The translations under genes were made by a program, and so were the position numbers. The notes below the pieces were generated by a model, which saw only the letters and a list, made by a program, of their open reading frames with translations, did no database searches and was not told the origin of the DNA. A stretch of DNA of 64,000 nt from positions 1 through 64,000 of the forward strand of contig NZ_AODF01000015.1 of the NCBI RefSeq assembly GCF_000525875.1, given 5' to 3'. This document shows positions 26,715-36,427 of this stretch, piece by piece (positions within the stretch are counted from its first letter, which is position 1; every line of letters begins with the position of its first letter). The DNA is from Listeria floridensis FSL S10-1187 (lineage in GTDB: Bacteria; Bacillota; Bacilli; Lactobacillales; Listeriaceae).

Positions 26715-27677
26715 TCATTCCAATAGTTCTAGATTTGGCAGTTTTTCTTCTTTTTCGGGAATGCCTTCACGCTCTATGCGGAGCAATTCGTTAAAGGAAG
26801 CAATTGCCACTTCAACTTGTTTGTCATCAGGTTCTTTGGTTGTCAGCAGCTGGAGCCAAAGGCCAGGATAACCTAGGTAGCGAAGCACAGGAATGTTGCG
26901 ACATTTATTAGTAAGCTGCAACACTTCAAAGGCGACACCAAGTACGACTGGAATCAGAAGAATTCGATCGACAACGCGTAGCCATAGCGGATCGGTGGGG
27001 ACAAGAAAATAAATGAACATCCCGACAATAACTGTAAATAATATAAAACTGCTGCCGCACCGGTAGTGAAGTCGCGATTGTTTTTGGACGTTTTCAACGG
27101 TTAACGGAAGATCATTTTCATAGCAGTTGATTACTTTATGCTCGGAACCATGATACTGGAAAACACGTTTGATAATGGGTGTTTGTGATACGGCGAAAAT
27201 ATAACCCAGTAAAAGAAGCAGTTTGAAAAAGCTTTCTAAAATAACTTGTCCAACATCGCCGGGGACGAGAAAGCGAAAGAATTGAGCGAGAAAAACTGGG
27301 ATTAATGTCATGACAAATTTTGCGAAAATAAATGAAAGGACGCCGATCACTGCAACGCCAAGCCACATGGCCAGCTTGGATTCTTTTTGTTCGATTTTCT
27401 TTTCTTGCGGTGCATTCGGATCCTCGTCGTAGCGGTCGGTAGCGAATGTCAGATGCTTAGACCCAAGGGCGCTAGATTCGACAAGGGAGACGATGCCGCG
27501 GATAAATGGAATTCGTTTGATGGTCTTTACCCAAGCAGGGCTGTTTTTTTCTAAATAAAAATATTCTAAAGAGTCGTCGTTACGGCGGATAGCTGTTACG
27601 GTTTGTTTTTTGCCGCCGAACATGACACCTTCAACGACCGCTTGGCCTCCGTAAGCAGGCTTTTTGGTTTGATTCAA
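26715..27677 (-). CDS. yqhQ: YqhQ-like membrane protein (DUF1385)
   Basis: This 320-residue protein is of the DUF1385 family. The family opening is clear: KPAYGGQAVVEGVMFGGKKQ. Then come IPFIRGIVSLVESSALGSKH, a membrane region, FQYHGSEHKVINCYEND and HYRCGSSFILFTVIVGMFIY, with four to five membrane helices. The conserved H/C pattern (YHGSEHK...RCGSSF) suggests a metal or cofactor site, but the function is unknown to me. The start is TTG 27677. The -10 element TATAAT with upstream TG lies at 27713-27718 on the - strand. Confidence 0.88.
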   Translation of the reverse strand: MNQTKKPAYGGQAVVEGVMFGGKKQTVTAIRRNDDSLEYFYLEKNSPAWVKTIKRIPFIRGIVSLVESSALGSKHLTFATDRYDEDPNAPQEKKIEQKESKLAMWLGVAVIGVLSFIFAKFVMTLIPVFLAQFFRFLVPGDVGQVILESFFKLLLLLGYIFAVSQTPIIKRVFQYHGSEHKVINCYENDLPLTVENVQKQSRLHYRCGSSFILFTVIVGMFIYFLVPTDPLWLRVVDRILLIPVVLGVAFEVLQLTNKCRNIPVLRYLGYPGLWLQLLTTKEPDDKQVEVAIASFNELLRIEREGIPEKEEKLPNLELLE

Positions 27678-27712
27678 ATGGTTTCACCAGCCTTTGTAAT
27701 TTCTAAGTAAAC

Positions 27713-27718
27713 ATTATA
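27713..27718 (-). promoter_or_regulatory. extended -10 element for the yqhQ-yqhP-yqhL unit
   Basis: On the - strand the sequence reads TGCTATAAT, a perfect extended -10, 36 bases before the TTG start. No good -35 is present, as allowed for extended -10 promoters. Confidence 0.55.
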
Positions 27719-27785
27719 GCACTTTAGGCTTGATGACGCTAGAACGCCGCGGGGCTGCTCACTCTATCTATCAAGCTTTATTTTA

Positions 27786-27794
27786 TGCTACAAT
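27786..27794 (+). promoter_or_regulatory. extended -10 element for the Xaa-Pro peptidase gene
   Basis: TGCTACAAT lies at 27786-27794, 37 bases before the ATG, with no clear -35 hexamer. Confidence 0.45.
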
Positions 27795-27830
27795 GAAAAG
27801 GAGAAAATGACTAGCCGGGGAGGAAATGGA

Positions 27831-28892
27831 ATGAATAAATTAGCAAAGATTCAAGGGGCGCTTCAAGCTGAAAATATTGAAGCTGTTCTTGTAACAAGTG
27901 AATTTAACAGACGTTATGTATCAGGATTCACTGGTACGAGCGGTGTTGCGCTTATCTTGCCGGATAAGGCTTATTTTGTGACAGATTTCAGATATACGGA
28001 GCAAGCGGCGAAACAAGCGGTTGGATATGAGGTTGTGAAGCATAGCGGGCCGATTTTCGAGACGGTAAATGCACTGCTCATTCAAAACGGAGTAAAACAG
28101 CTATCTTTTGAAGAAAGTTATGTGACGGTTGCGGAATTTAAAGCAATGGGCCAAGCTTTTGCTGCTGAACTTGCACCAATTCAAGGCTTTTTTGAAACGA
28201 TGCGCGAAGTGAAAACAGCAGATGAAATGAAAGAAATTCGTGTTGCGTGTGAAATTGCGGATGCCGCGTTTGACCATATTATCACGTTTATGAAAGCTGG
28301 CATGAAAGAAATCGAAGTTTCGAATGAACTGGAATTCTTTATGAGGCGAAATGGAGCAACGTCGTCATCGTTTGATACGATTGTTGCAAGTGGTGTACGC
28401 TCAGCGCTTCCGCATGGTGTGGCATCGGATAAGGTGATTGAAGCTGGGGATTTTGTGACGATGGATTATGGCTGTTATTATAATGGTTATTGCTCGGATA
28501 TGACGCGGACGGTTGCAATTGGGGAACCGGATGCAAAACTTAAGGAGATCTACCAGATTACGCTTGATGCACAGCTGAAAGTCATTGATGCACTTAAACC
28601 GGGGATTACGGGAATTGAAGCGGATAAAATTGCGCGTGATCATATCGCTTCGTTTGGATATGGCGAAGCATTCGGACACTCGCTTGGTCATGGTATCGGT
28701 CTTGAGATTCATGAAGGTCCTAATCTTTCGATGAAGGCAGAAAAAGCACTTGTGGCTGGCAACGTTGTAACGGATGAACCGGGTATTTACTTGCCTGGAA
28801 TCGGCGGTGTACGTATTGAAGATGATCTTTTGATTACGGAAAACGGAAACGAAGTCTTGATCCATTCGCCGAAAGAGCTGATTATTTTATAA
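27831..28892 (+). CDS. M24 family Xaa-Pro peptidase
   Basis: This 353-residue creatinase/prolidase-type metallopeptidase cleaves X-Pro bonds. The N-terminal creatinase domain (VLVTSEFNRRYVSGFTGTSG) is followed by the pita-bread catalytic domain. The metal ligands are visible in DYGCYYNGYCSDMTRT (two Asp), GHSLGHGIGLEIHEGP (His), DEPGIYLPG (Glu) and GGVRIEDD (Glu). The ATG at 27831 follows GGGGAGG; an upstream in-frame ATG at 27807 lacks a site at the right distance. It corresponds to B. subtilis YqhT (PapA/PepQ group) and precedes efp as there. Confidence 0.95.
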   Translation: MNKLAKIQGALQAENIEAVLVTSEFNRRYVSGFTGTSGVALILPDKAYFVTDFRYTEQAAKQAVGYEVVKHSGPIFETVNALLIQNGVKQLSFEESYVTVAEFKAMGQAFAAELAPIQGFFETMREVKTADEMKEIRVACEIADAAFDHIITFMKAGMKEIEVSNELEFFMRRNGATSSSFDTIVASGVRSALPHGVASDKVIEAGDFVTMDYGCYYNGYCSDMTRTVAIGEPDAKLKEIYQITLDAQLKVIDALKPGITGIEADKIARDHIASFGYGEAFGHSLGHGIGLEIHEGPNLSMKAEKALVAGNVVTDEPGIYLPGIGGVRIEDDLLITENGNEVLIHSPKELIIL

Positions 28893-28899
28893 GTTTTCT

Positions 28900-28928
28900 T
28901 TGTAAGTTCGGGCTTTTTATGGTTAAAT
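28900..28928 (+). promoter_or_regulatory. possible promoter for efp
   Basis: TTGTAA (28900-28905), a 17-bp spacer and TTAAAT (28923-28928) with upstream TG. A 12-bp perfect palindrome CCATGATCATGG lies further downstream at 28960-28971, just before the ribosome site. Confidence 0.35.
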
Positions 28929-28993
28929 AAAAAAGGATAGTATTAACGGAAATTGTATTCCATGATCATGGTTTGTTAACAGGAGGAAAAAAG

Positions 28994-29551
28994 ATGATTT
29001 CAGTAAATGATTTTAAAACGGGTCTTACGATTGAAGTAGACGGCGGCATTTGGCGCGTTCTTGACTTCCAACATGTAAAGCCAGGAAAAGGGGCAGCGTT
29101 TGTTCGCTCGAAACTTCGTAATCTTCGCACGGGAGCTATTCAAGAAAAAACTTTCCGCGGCGGTGAAAAAGTTGCGAAAGCGCAAATCGATAATCGTAAA
29201 ATGCAGTATCTTTATGCAGATGGAGACAACCATGTTTTCATGGATAATGAGAATTACGAACAAATCGAATTGCCGGCTGCACAAATTGAATATGAGCTTA
29301 AATTTCTAAAAGAAAATATGGAAATTAACATCATTATGTATCAAGGCGAAACAATCGGTGTGGATCTTCCAAACACGGTTGAGCTTAAGGTGACGGAAAC
29401 TGAGCCAGGAATTAAAGGCGATACGTCTTCTGGTGGTTCAAAACCAGCGACGCTTGAAACTGGACTAGTCGTTCAAGTTCCTTTCTTTGTGAATGAAGGC
29501 GATACGCTTGTTATTAATACAACAGAAGGAAGTTATGTCTCACGAGCATAA
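28994..29551 (+). CDS. efp: translation elongation factor P
   Basis: These 185 residues are the standard EF-P length. It stimulates peptide bond formation at polyproline stretches. The N-terminal KOW domain has [20 protein letters not shown] and the tip loop [17 protein letters not shown], where the lysine of PGKG is the position modified in other species. Two OB domains follow, ending [18 protein letters not shown]. The ATG at 28994 follows AGGAGG. A terminator follows, so it is probably monocistronic. Confidence 0.98.
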   Translation: MISVNDFKTGLTIEVDGGIWRVLDFQHVKPGKGAAFVRSKLRNLRTGAIQEKTFRGGEKVAKAQIDNRKMQYLYADGDNHVFMDNENYEQIELPAAQIEYELKFLKENMEINIIMYQGETIGVDLPNTVELKVTETEPGIKGDTSSGGSKPATLETGLVVQVPFFVNEGDTLVINTTEGSYVSRA

Positions 29552-29563
29552 TTCATTTTTGCG

Positions 29564-29593
29564 GCACTTGCTTTTCAGCAAGTGCTTTTTTTT
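29564..29593 (+). terminator. intrinsic terminator after efp
   Basis: GCACTTGC (29564-29571) pairs with GCAAGTGC (29578-29585) and is followed by T8. Confidence 0.9.
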
Positions 29594-29634
29594 GTTAAAA
29601 TCGTGCTCGAGTGATACTTTTTCATAACAAATTA

Positions 29635-29643
29635 TGATACAAT
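29635..29643 (+). promoter_or_regulatory. extended -10 element for accB
   Basis: TGATACAAT lies at 29635-29643, 46 bases before the accB ATG; the -35 region is T-rich but has no good match. Confidence 0.5.
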
Positions 29644-29688
29644 GTCAATGATGTCTAATATAGATAAATTAAGGAGTGTAGAATCAAA

Positions 29689-30175
29689 ATGCTATCATTT
29701 GATGAGATTAAACAGCTGATTAAGCTGGTTGACGAATCCAATCTGGATGAATTTAAATTAGAAGTTGAAGATGCTAAAATCCATTTGCAAAAAAAACAGC
29801 GGAACTGTTCTTGCTGAACCTGCTAAGGTTGTAAACTATAAAGAACCGGTTCAAGCTGTTCAAACGGCTGCTACTAGTAGCTCTGCACCTGAAGAAGCTA
29901 ATAACACTAAGACGGCAGCTACATCCAGTGAAGACTTAGATGTAATCACCTCACCAATGGTAGGGACGTTCTACACATCGGGAAGCCCAGGAGACGAGGC
30001 ATTTGTTCAAGTGGGATCTTCGGTTTCCAGCAATACTGTTGTATGTGTTATCGAAGCGATGAAACTGTTTAATGATATTACCGCAGATATGAACGGAGAG
30101 ATCGCAGAAATCCTAGTTTCTAACGGGGAACTAGTGGAGTATGGTCAACCGCTCTTTAAAGTGAGAAAAAAATAA
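29689..30175 (+). CDS. accB: biotin carboxyl carrier protein AccB (frameshifted as read)
   Basis: The true start is ATG 29689 behind AAGGAG. The N terminus reads [20 protein letters not shown]. The frame then breaks in A8 at 29789-29796; with one A less it continues [13 protein letters not shown] into the second frame. The linker (residues about 45-80) is A/T/E-rich. The biotinyl domain follows with [20 protein letters not shown] and the biotin site [10 protein letters not shown]. The repaired length is 161 residues. AccB carries the carboxyl group in acetyl-CoA carboxylase and is essential, so the break is most likely a read error. It is followed 13 bases later by accC. Confidence 0.95.
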
Positions 30176-30188
30176 GGAGTCCTGCATT

Positions 30189-31554
30189 ATGATAAAAAAA
30201 GTATTGGTGGCGAATCGTGGTGAAATTGCTGTCCGTATTATTCGTGCGGCAAAAGAGCTTGGAATTGAAACGGTCGCTATTTATTCTGAGCCGGATCGGG
30301 ACGCCTTACATAGTCAGTTAGCAGATGAGGCTTATTGCGTCGGTCCTGCAGCGTCCAAGGAAAGCTATTTGAATATGTCGAATATTATTAGCGCAGCAGT
30401 TTTGACAAACTGCGATGCCATTCACCCTGGATATGGTTTTTTAGCTGAAAATGCTGATTTTGCTGAGCTTTGTGCAGATTGTAATATCACATTCATTGGG
30501 CCTAGTGCGGAAGCGATTTCGCAAATGGGGACAAAAGATGTTGCTCGTGAAACGATGCGAAAAGCTGGAGTTCCAGTAGTGCCTGGTTCGCAAGGTATTG
30601 TACAAGACGCAGAGGAAGGCAAAAAAAATCGCATCAAAAATCGGTTATCCGGTTATTATTAAAGCAACAGCAGGCGGCGGCGGAAAAGGCATTCGTGTCG
30701 CAGAAAATGAAGAAAAATTAGTTGCTGGAATTCAAACAACGCAGCAAGAAGCAGAAGCAGCGTTTGGAGATCCGGGTGTTTATATTGAAAAATATATCGA
30801 AGATTTTCGTCATGTTGAAATTCAAGTCATGGCAGATAATCACGGTAATGTGATTCATTTAGGAGAACGAGATTGTACGATTCAAAGGCGTTTACAAAAG
30901 CTGATCGAAGAAAGTCCTTCGCCAGCCTTAGATGAAAAGATGCGTCAAAAGATGGGAAAAGCTGCAGTAAAGGCGGCAAAAGCTGTTAATTATTCGGGAG
31001 CAGGTACCATAGAGTTTATCTACGAGCCTAAAGAAAAGTCGTTTTACTTTATGGAAATGAATACACGTATTCAAGTTGAGCATCCTGTTACTGAACTTGT
31101 AACGGGCGTTGATCTTGTCAAAGAGCAGTTTTTAGTGGCATCCGGGGAAACACTTTCTGTGAAACAGCAGGATATTAAAATGAACGGCTGGGCAATGGAA
31201 TGCCGTATTAATGCGGAAAATCCAGAACGCAATTTTATGCCTGCGCCTGGAGAGATTACGTTTTATTTGCCGCCCGGCGGCAACGGTGTACGGATTGATT
31301 CGGCTGCTTATCCGAACTACAAGATCCCGCCGTTCTATGATTCTATGGTTGCTAAATTGATTTGTCACGCAGATACACGTGAAGAGGTAATTGATAAAAT
31401 GGAACGGGCGCTTAGTGAGTTTGCGATTGACGGAATTCCGACAACGATTCCTTTTCATATGCGCGTGCTTGATACAGAAGCGTTCCGTTCTGGAGACTTC
31501 AATACGAAATTTCTTGAACAGAATGATGTGATGAAAAATAGCGAGGAGGAATAA
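30189..31554 (+). CDS. accC: biotin carboxylase AccC (frameshifted as read)
   Basis: This is the ATP-grasp enzyme that carboxylates biotin on AccB. The N-terminal domain is [20 protein letters not shown]. The frame breaks in A8 at 30621-30628; removing one A joins [20 protein letters not shown]. The ATP-grasp part has [59 protein letters not shown] and QVEHPVTE. The repaired length is about 454 residues. The ATG at 30189 follows AAGGAG. It forms the first enzyme block of fatty acid synthesis with accB; accA and accD are not in this window. Confidence 0.96.
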
Positions 31555-31556
31555 TC

Positions 31557-31964
31557 ATGGCCTATACAAAAGATTTACGCAAAGGACAGGATGAACCTCT
31601 TGGAAAAATCGAAATTGCACCGGAAGTGATTGGTGTTATTGCGGGTCTTGCTGCTAGCGAAGTGGATTACGTGGCGTCAATGCAAGGCGGATTTGCTAGT
31701 GAAATGCGAGAGCGTCTTGGCGGAGCAGTCAATTACCGTAAAGGTGTGAAAATCGATTTAGTAGAAGACGGCATCTTAGTTGATCTTTATTGTACCGTTT
31801 TATTTGGAGCAAGCATTCCGATCGTAGCAGAAAACGTCCAAAACGCTGTGCGTGGAACGATTTTTGATATGACCGGTTTGAATGTGCTAGAAGTAAATGT
31901 TCATATCGTCGGTGTGCAGTTTGAAAAAACAGAAGCATTGTCACTTGATGATTTAACATTTTAA
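31557..31964 (+). CDS. Asp23/Gls24 family envelope stress protein
   Basis: This 135-residue protein is of the Asp23 (DUF322) family, YqhY-like. The family segment is PLGKIEIAPEVIGVIAGLAA, then RKGVKIDLVEDGILVDLYCT and VRGTIFDMTGLNVLEVNVHI. In B. subtilis YqhY sits after accBC and is linked to control of acetyl-CoA carboxylase, since its loss is tolerated only with accumulated suppressors. The same position here (2 bases after accC) suggests the same link, but that is inference. The ATG follows GAGGAGG. Confidence 0.9.
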   Translation: MAYTKDLRKGQDEPLGKIEIAPEVIGVIAGLAASEVDYVASMQGGFASEMRERLGGAVNYRKGVKIDLVEDGILVDLYCTVLFGASIPIVAENVQNAVRGTIFDMTGLNVLEVNVHIVGVQFEKTEALSLDDLTF

Positions 31965-31997
31965 ACGGGTCTTTAAAAGAGGAAAAGGAGCACGAAA

Positions 31998-32381
31998 ATG
32001 AAAAGAAGAGAAGCACGTGAACGAGCGCTTCAAGCATTGTTTCAAATGGAACTGAATGAAATGACAGCAGAACAAGCCATTACCAATGTGATGGATGAAG
32101 AGGAAGATGATTACGTTAAAAAACTGGTGTTCGGTGTTTCAGAACATAAACAAGAACTTGATCAAAAAATCGAAGCACATCTAGAAAATTGGAAACTCGA
32201 TCGCTTGAATAAAGTGGACTTATCAATTTTACGTGTCGGCGCTTTTGAAATGCTTTATTTAGAAGATGTGCCGGATCGCGTAAGTTTAAATGAGTCAATT
32301 GAAATTGCTAAAGTCTACAGTGATGAAAAAGCTGGTAAGTTTATTAATGGTGTTCTAGCAAATATTGCGCAAAACGATTAA
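31998..32381 (+). CDS. nusB: transcription antitermination protein NusB
   Basis: This 127-residue all-helical protein binds boxA RNA with NusE (S10) and is used in rRNA antitermination. The sequence reads KRREARERALQALFQMELNE, then LDRLNKVDLSILRVGAFEML and VSLNESIEIAKVYSDEKAGK, the NusB signatures. The ATG at 31998 has AAAAGGAG upstream. It is in the accB-accC-asp23-nusB unit. Confidence 0.95.
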   Translation: MKRREARERALQALFQMELNEMTAEQAITNVMDEEEDDYVKKLVFGVSEHKQELDQKIEAHLENWKLDRLNKVDLSILRVGAFEMLYLEDVPDRVSLNESIEIAKVYSDEKAGKFINGVLANIAQND

Positions 32382-32409
32382 TGGTTTTACTGTAAGAGAA
32401 ATATCTTTT

Positions 32410-32457
32410 GAAAGAAGTAGGGACGCTGTAGTTTTCATCTGCAGACCAGCTTCTTTC
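32410..32457 (+). other. structured leader segment upstream of folD
   Basis: GAAAGAAG (32410-32417) pairs with CTTCTTTC (32450-32457), and inside it CTGTAG pairs with CTGCAG (one G-T pair). No T tract follows, so it is not a plain terminator. Role unknown. Confidence 0.45.
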
Positions 32458-32507
32458 GAGGGTGTTACTGTTACTTAATCATAAGTTTTTAAGGGGGCAA
32501 TTTGAAA

Positions 32508-33365
32508 ATGGCACAAGTAATTGACGGAAAGAAATTAGCTAAAGAGATTCAAGAAAGCGTAACCAAAGAAGTAAGCGAACTAGTTGCGGCAGGAAAACAA
32601 CCAGGTTTAGCAGTTGTTCTTGTCGGTGATAATCAAGCCTCGCGTACATATGTAAGAAATAAGCAGAAACGAACAGAAGAAGCTGGGATGAAGTCTGTTT
32701 TAATCGAGCTTCCTGAAGATGTTTCTGAAGAAAAACTGCTTCAAACGGTTTATGATTTAAACAATGATCAAACGATTCATGGAATTCTCGTTCAGCTTCC
32801 GCTTCCAAAACACATTTCGGAAGACAAAGTGATTGATGCCATTAGTCAGGAAAAAGACGTGGACGGTTTCCATCCGCTAAATGTCGGCAATTTATTTATT
32901 GGAAAAGAAACGTTAGTTCCGTGTACGCCTGCGGGTATTATTGAACTTATCAAATCAACGGGCGAAACGATCGAAGGAAAACGTGCGGTTGTAATCGGCC
33001 GAAGCAATATCGTTGGGAAACCTGTCGCGCAGTTGTTGTTGCAAGAAAACGCTACTGTCACGATTGCGCACAGCCGTACAAAAGATCTTCCAGGGGTGGC
33101 AAGTGAAGCAGATATCTTAGTAGTAGCTACGGGACTTGCAAAATTTGTGAAGAAAAATTATGTGAAAGAAGGCGCGATTGTGATTGATGTCGGAATGGAT
33201 CGCGACGAAAACAACAAGCTTTGCGGCGATGTTGATTACGATGATGTATTTGATAAAGCCGGATATATTACACCTGTTCCTGGTGGAGTTGGTCCGATGA
33301 CGATAACAATGCTCTTAACGAATACGCTTAAGGCCGCAAAAAATTTATTTGCTAAACAAGGCTAA
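32508..33365 (+). CDS. folD: bifunctional methylene-THF dehydrogenase / methenyl-THF cyclohydrolase
   Basis: This 285-residue enzyme interconverts 5,10-methylene-THF and 10-formyl-THF with NADP. The sequence has the first FolD signature [20 protein letters not shown], with the catalytic tyrosine and lysine (Y-x3-K), the segment [20 protein letters not shown] and the cofactor region [20 protein letters not shown], ending [15 protein letters not shown]. The ATG at 32508 follows AAGGGGGC. Its one-carbon product links to the gcv operon in this window. xseA follows after 12 bases. Confidence 0.96.
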   Translation: MAQVIDGKKLAKEIQESVTKEVSELVAAGKQPGLAVVLVGDNQASRTYVRNKQKRTEEAGMKSVLIELPEDVSEEKLLQTVYDLNNDQTIHGILVQLPLPKHISEDKVIDAISQEKDVDGFHPLNVGNLFIGKETLVPCTPAGIIELIKSTGETIEGKRAVVIGRSNIVGKPVAQLLLQENATVTIAHSRTKDLPGVASEADILVVATGLAKFVKKNYVKEGAIVIDVGMDRDENNKLCGDVDYDDVFDKAGYITPVPGGVGPMTITMLLTNTLKAAKNLFAKQG

Positions 33366-33377
33366 TAACTGGATGTG

Positions 33378-34749
33378 ATGATTTTGCAAGAAAAGTATTT
33401 AACCGTGCAGGCGCTAACAAAATATATTGAACGAAAATTTGAAGCCGATCCTTATTTGAAACAAGTTTTTGTTAAAGGTGAAATTTCAAATTTGAAGATG
33501 CCGACAAGCGGTCACCTTTATTTCACGCTGAAAGATGAAGCCTCGATGATTCGAGTTGTGATGTTTGCAAAATCTGTCCCAAAATTAAATTTTAAACCGG
33601 AAGACGGAATGAATGTTCTTTTAACAGGTCGAATTTCGGTTTTTACAAAAGCTGGACGCTATCAGTTCTATGCTGAAGGTATGGAACCAGATGGTATCGG
33701 CGCGCTTTACGTCGAGTTTGAACAGCTGAAAACAAAGTTGGAAAAGGAAGGGCTTTTTGATGCAGCGCATAAAAAAAGTGCTTCCTTCTTTCCCTTCTAA
33801 AATTGCAGTTGTAACAAGCAGGACAGGTGCTGCAATTCGTGACATTTTGACAACTGTTCACAGAAGAATGCCGAGTGTTGAGGTTCTCGTTTATCCGACG
33901 CTCGTTCAAGGTGACGGTGCTGCGCAAAAGATTGCGGAAAACATTGCACGGATCAATGCGCGGAATGACATTGACTTGATGATTATTGGACGTGGTGGCG
34001 GCTCGCTTGAGGAGCTTTGGGCGTTTAATGAAGAAGTGGTGGTGCGCTCTGTTTATGATTCGGATGTACCTGTTATTTCAGCTGTCGGACATGAAACAGA
34101 TTTTTCTTTGGCGGATTTTGCTGCAGATATTCGAGCGGCAACACCAACAGCAGCCGCTGAACTTGCGGTACCGCATGCTGCTGACTTGCTCGAACGTTTG
34201 CGGGAACGTGATTACCGGCTGACTTATTTAGCGCGGAGGCTTCTAGAACAAAATCAAGCTGAACTTCGTTCTAAACAAGAGAAGCTTAAGTTTTACGGGC
34301 CAAAGCGTCTCGTCGAAAATCAAATTGAACGGCTTGATTATGATCTCGAAAAGCTCAATCGAGCAGTGCAGCAAAAAATAGCCTCTGAAAGAAATAAACT
34401 CGAACTGCTTAAGCAAAAACTTGATAGCAACTCGCCGGGCTATGAGATCGGAAAAACGAAAGAGTATGTGATGACGGCGAAAAAGCGGCTTGACCGGGCG
34501 GCGTTTGAGGCCCTTCGGGAGAAGCGGCATCAGTTTGTTAGGCAAATTGAGGCGCTGCAGTATCTTAATCCGCTCGCTCTTTTGAAAAGAGGGTTTGGAC
34601 TCACCTACAAAGAAGGGGAACTTGTGAAAGAAATTGAGCAAATTGAACCTGGTGATGAAGTGACAGTACAAATGTACGGCGGCACGTTTCAGGCAAACGT
34701 AATGGCAAAGGAGGAAAAGGAAATTGGCGAAGAAAGAACTGACATTTGA
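33378..34749 (+). CDS. xseA: exodeoxyribonuclease VII large subunit (frameshifted as read)
   Basis: The large subunit of ExoVII degrades single-stranded DNA in both directions. The N-terminal OB domain is LTVQALTKYIERKFEADPYL and FVKGEISNLKMPTSGHLYFT. The frame breaks in A7 at 33771-33777; one A less gives AHKKVLPSFPSKIAVVTS. The catalytic core has RTGAAIRDILTTVHRRMPSV, DLMIIGRGGGSLEELWAFNE and VISAVGHETDFSLADFAADI. The C-terminal coiled coil follows. The repaired length is about 456 residues. The start is taken at ATG 33378; a TTG at 33384 and GTG at 33375 are alternatives. Confidence 0.95.
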
Positions 34750-34954
34750 AGAAGCGCTTAAAGAACTAGAAGAGATTGTAGCGGCACTTGAAAATGGATC
34801 GGCAGCACTTGAAGAGTCGCTTGATATGTATCAGCGCGGGATTGAGCTTTCTAAACTTTGCGAAACGAAGCTGAAAAGTGCGGAAGAAAAAATGGCGAAA
34901 GTCGTGGATGAAGCCGGCGAAGAAAAGCCGTTAGATGAAGCGGAAGGGGAATGA
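34724..34954 (+). CDS. xseB: exodeoxyribonuclease VII small subunit
   Basis: This 76-residue helical subunit binds the coiled coil of XseA. The sequence KKELTFEEALKELEEIVAAL and LEESLDMYQRGIELSKLCET is the family signature; the C terminus is acidic. The start is TTG 34724 with AAAGGAGG upstream, overlapping the end of xseA by 26 bases, so the two are translationally coupled. Confidence 0.95.
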   Translation: MAKKELTFEEALKELEEIVAALENGSAALEESLDMYQRGIELSKLCETKLKSAEEKMAKVVDEAGEEKPLDEAEGE

Positions 34955-34960
34955 GACGCT

Positions 34961-35837
34961 TTGGAATTTCGGGAATTTAGCAGATATTATAAGGTACTAG
35001 TAGAAGAACGGTTAGCGGAAGCGCTTGACCGCGATATTGAACCTAGCTTGAAGGAAGCGATGAGCTACTCGCTTTTAGCGGGTGGAAAACGGATTAGACC
35101 GTTGCTTGTCTTTGCTACTATTGAAGCGCTTCAAGGGGATATGTTGCTTGGTGTTCGTCCTGCCAGTGCGCTTGAAATGATTCATACGTACAGCTTGATT
35201 CATGATGATTTGCCGTCAATGGATAACGATGACTATAGGCGAGGAAAACTGACAAATCATAAGGTCTTTGGTGAAGCAGCAGCCATTCTTGCGGGGGATG
35301 CTCTTTTAACGCTCGCATTTACGGAGTTATCCGAGGCGGATGAAATTTCTGAGTTAAAACGACTTGAAATTATTCAAAATTTAGCGTTTAGTGCTGGAGC
35401 TTTTGGAATGGTTGGCGGCCAGCAGGCAGATATTCTCGGAGAAAAGAAACAGCTTACGCTTGATGAGCTTGCGGCAATTCATCGTCGTAAAACCGGAGCG
35501 CTACTTTGTTCGGCTGTTTATGCGGGAAGTGTTATCGGCGGAGCGAACGAAGAAGAGACGAAGCGGCTTCAAGTTTTTGCAGAGAATATTGGGATTGCTT
35601 TCCAAATTTGCGACGATATCCTTGATGTGATAGGAGACACGGCTACGCTTGGGAAAGAAGCTGGAAAAGATGCAGAGCTTTCGAAGAGCACGTATCCAAG
35701 CTTGCTTACGCTTGACGGAGCTTAAAAAAGCTCTTGAGGAGCATTATCACATTGCCGTCGCTGCACTTTCGGGGCACGGATTAAAAGATACGTGGCTGAT
35801 GGAACTGGCTGATTGGATTGTGAAACGTACATATTAG
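34961..35837 (+). CDS. ispA: polyprenyl (farnesyl) diphosphate synthase (frameshifted as read)
   Basis: This trans-prenyltransferase condenses IPP with DMAPP/GPP to farnesyl diphosphate. The first aspartate-rich motif is LIHDDLPSMDNDDYRRGK and the second is FQICDDILDVIGD. The substrate loop GGKRIRPLLVFA and the lysine/glutamine residues (GQQADI) are present. The frame breaks at TT 35722-35723; dropping one T gives LLTLDGAKKALEEHYHIAVA and the true C terminus, about 291 residues. The start is TTG 34961, 6 bases after xseB. It probably acts with dxs and fni products in isoprenoid supply. Confidence 0.94.
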
Positions 35838-35877
35838 ATATCTGTAGCAATTTTTGTGCAATTTAATGGAACAATGG

Positions 35878-35906
35878 TTGCTTTTCCGTTTGAACCATGT
35901 TATTAT
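35878..35906 (+). promoter_or_regulatory. promoter of the cold-shock protein gene
   Basis: TTGCTT (35878-35883), a 17-bp spacer and TATTAT (35901-35906) with TG upstream. The start near 35913 leaves a leader of about 110 nt, the usual kind of csp leader. Confidence 0.75.
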
Positions 35907-35931
35907 TAAAGAGCATTATTTTTGTGGGTAA

Positions 35932-36222
<291 letters not shown>

Positions 36223-36243
36223 GCCACATTTATTTTGACTTTT

Positions 36244-36277
36244 AAAAAGCAATCCCGCTTGCGGGGTTGCTTTTTTT
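36244..36277 (+). terminator. intrinsic terminator after cspL
   Basis: AAAAAGCAATCCCGC (36244-36258) pairs with GCGGGGTTGCTTTTT (36261-36275), one G-T pair, followed by further T. Confidence 0.92.
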
Positions 36278-36305
36278 GCTTTTCGTGAAAGAATTTTGAA
36301 TTTGC

Positions 36306-36334
36306 TTGGTGAACGACTGGAGAAATGATATAAT
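36306..36334 (+). promoter_or_regulatory. promoter of dxs
   Basis: TTGGTG (36306-36311), a 17-bp spacer and the perfect TATAAT (36329-36334) with TG upstream. It is the strongest -10 of the region and starts a leader of about 87 nt. Confidence 0.8.
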
Positions 36335-36361
36335 AGTGTCAATTAATAAAGAAAAGTTGGA

Positions 36362-36388
36362 AAAGCCCTTTTTTCGGGCGTTTTTTCT
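36362..36388 (+). terminator. terminator-like hairpin in the dxs leader
   Basis: AAAAGCCC (36361-36368) pairs with GGGC plus T (36376-36385, one G bulged) and a T6 run follows. It lies after the dxs promoter and before the dxs start, so it can only act as an attenuator. The short stem makes this uncertain. Confidence 0.5.
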
Positions 36389-36427
36389 TATTTTGATTAA
36401 AATCGGAATGAAAGTGAGTGGTTTGGA

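Noticed and set aside
26689-26871. 60-codon + strand ORF over the start of the YqhP-like gene and end of yqhQ
   Set aside because: Serine-rich shadow with no ribosome site; the genes on the - strand are clear.
28960-28971. palindrome CCATGATCATGG before efp as a regulatory site
   Set aside because: Only 12 bp with no spacer and built from ATG/CAT words; such palindromes are common by chance. Listed only as a note in the efp promoter entry.
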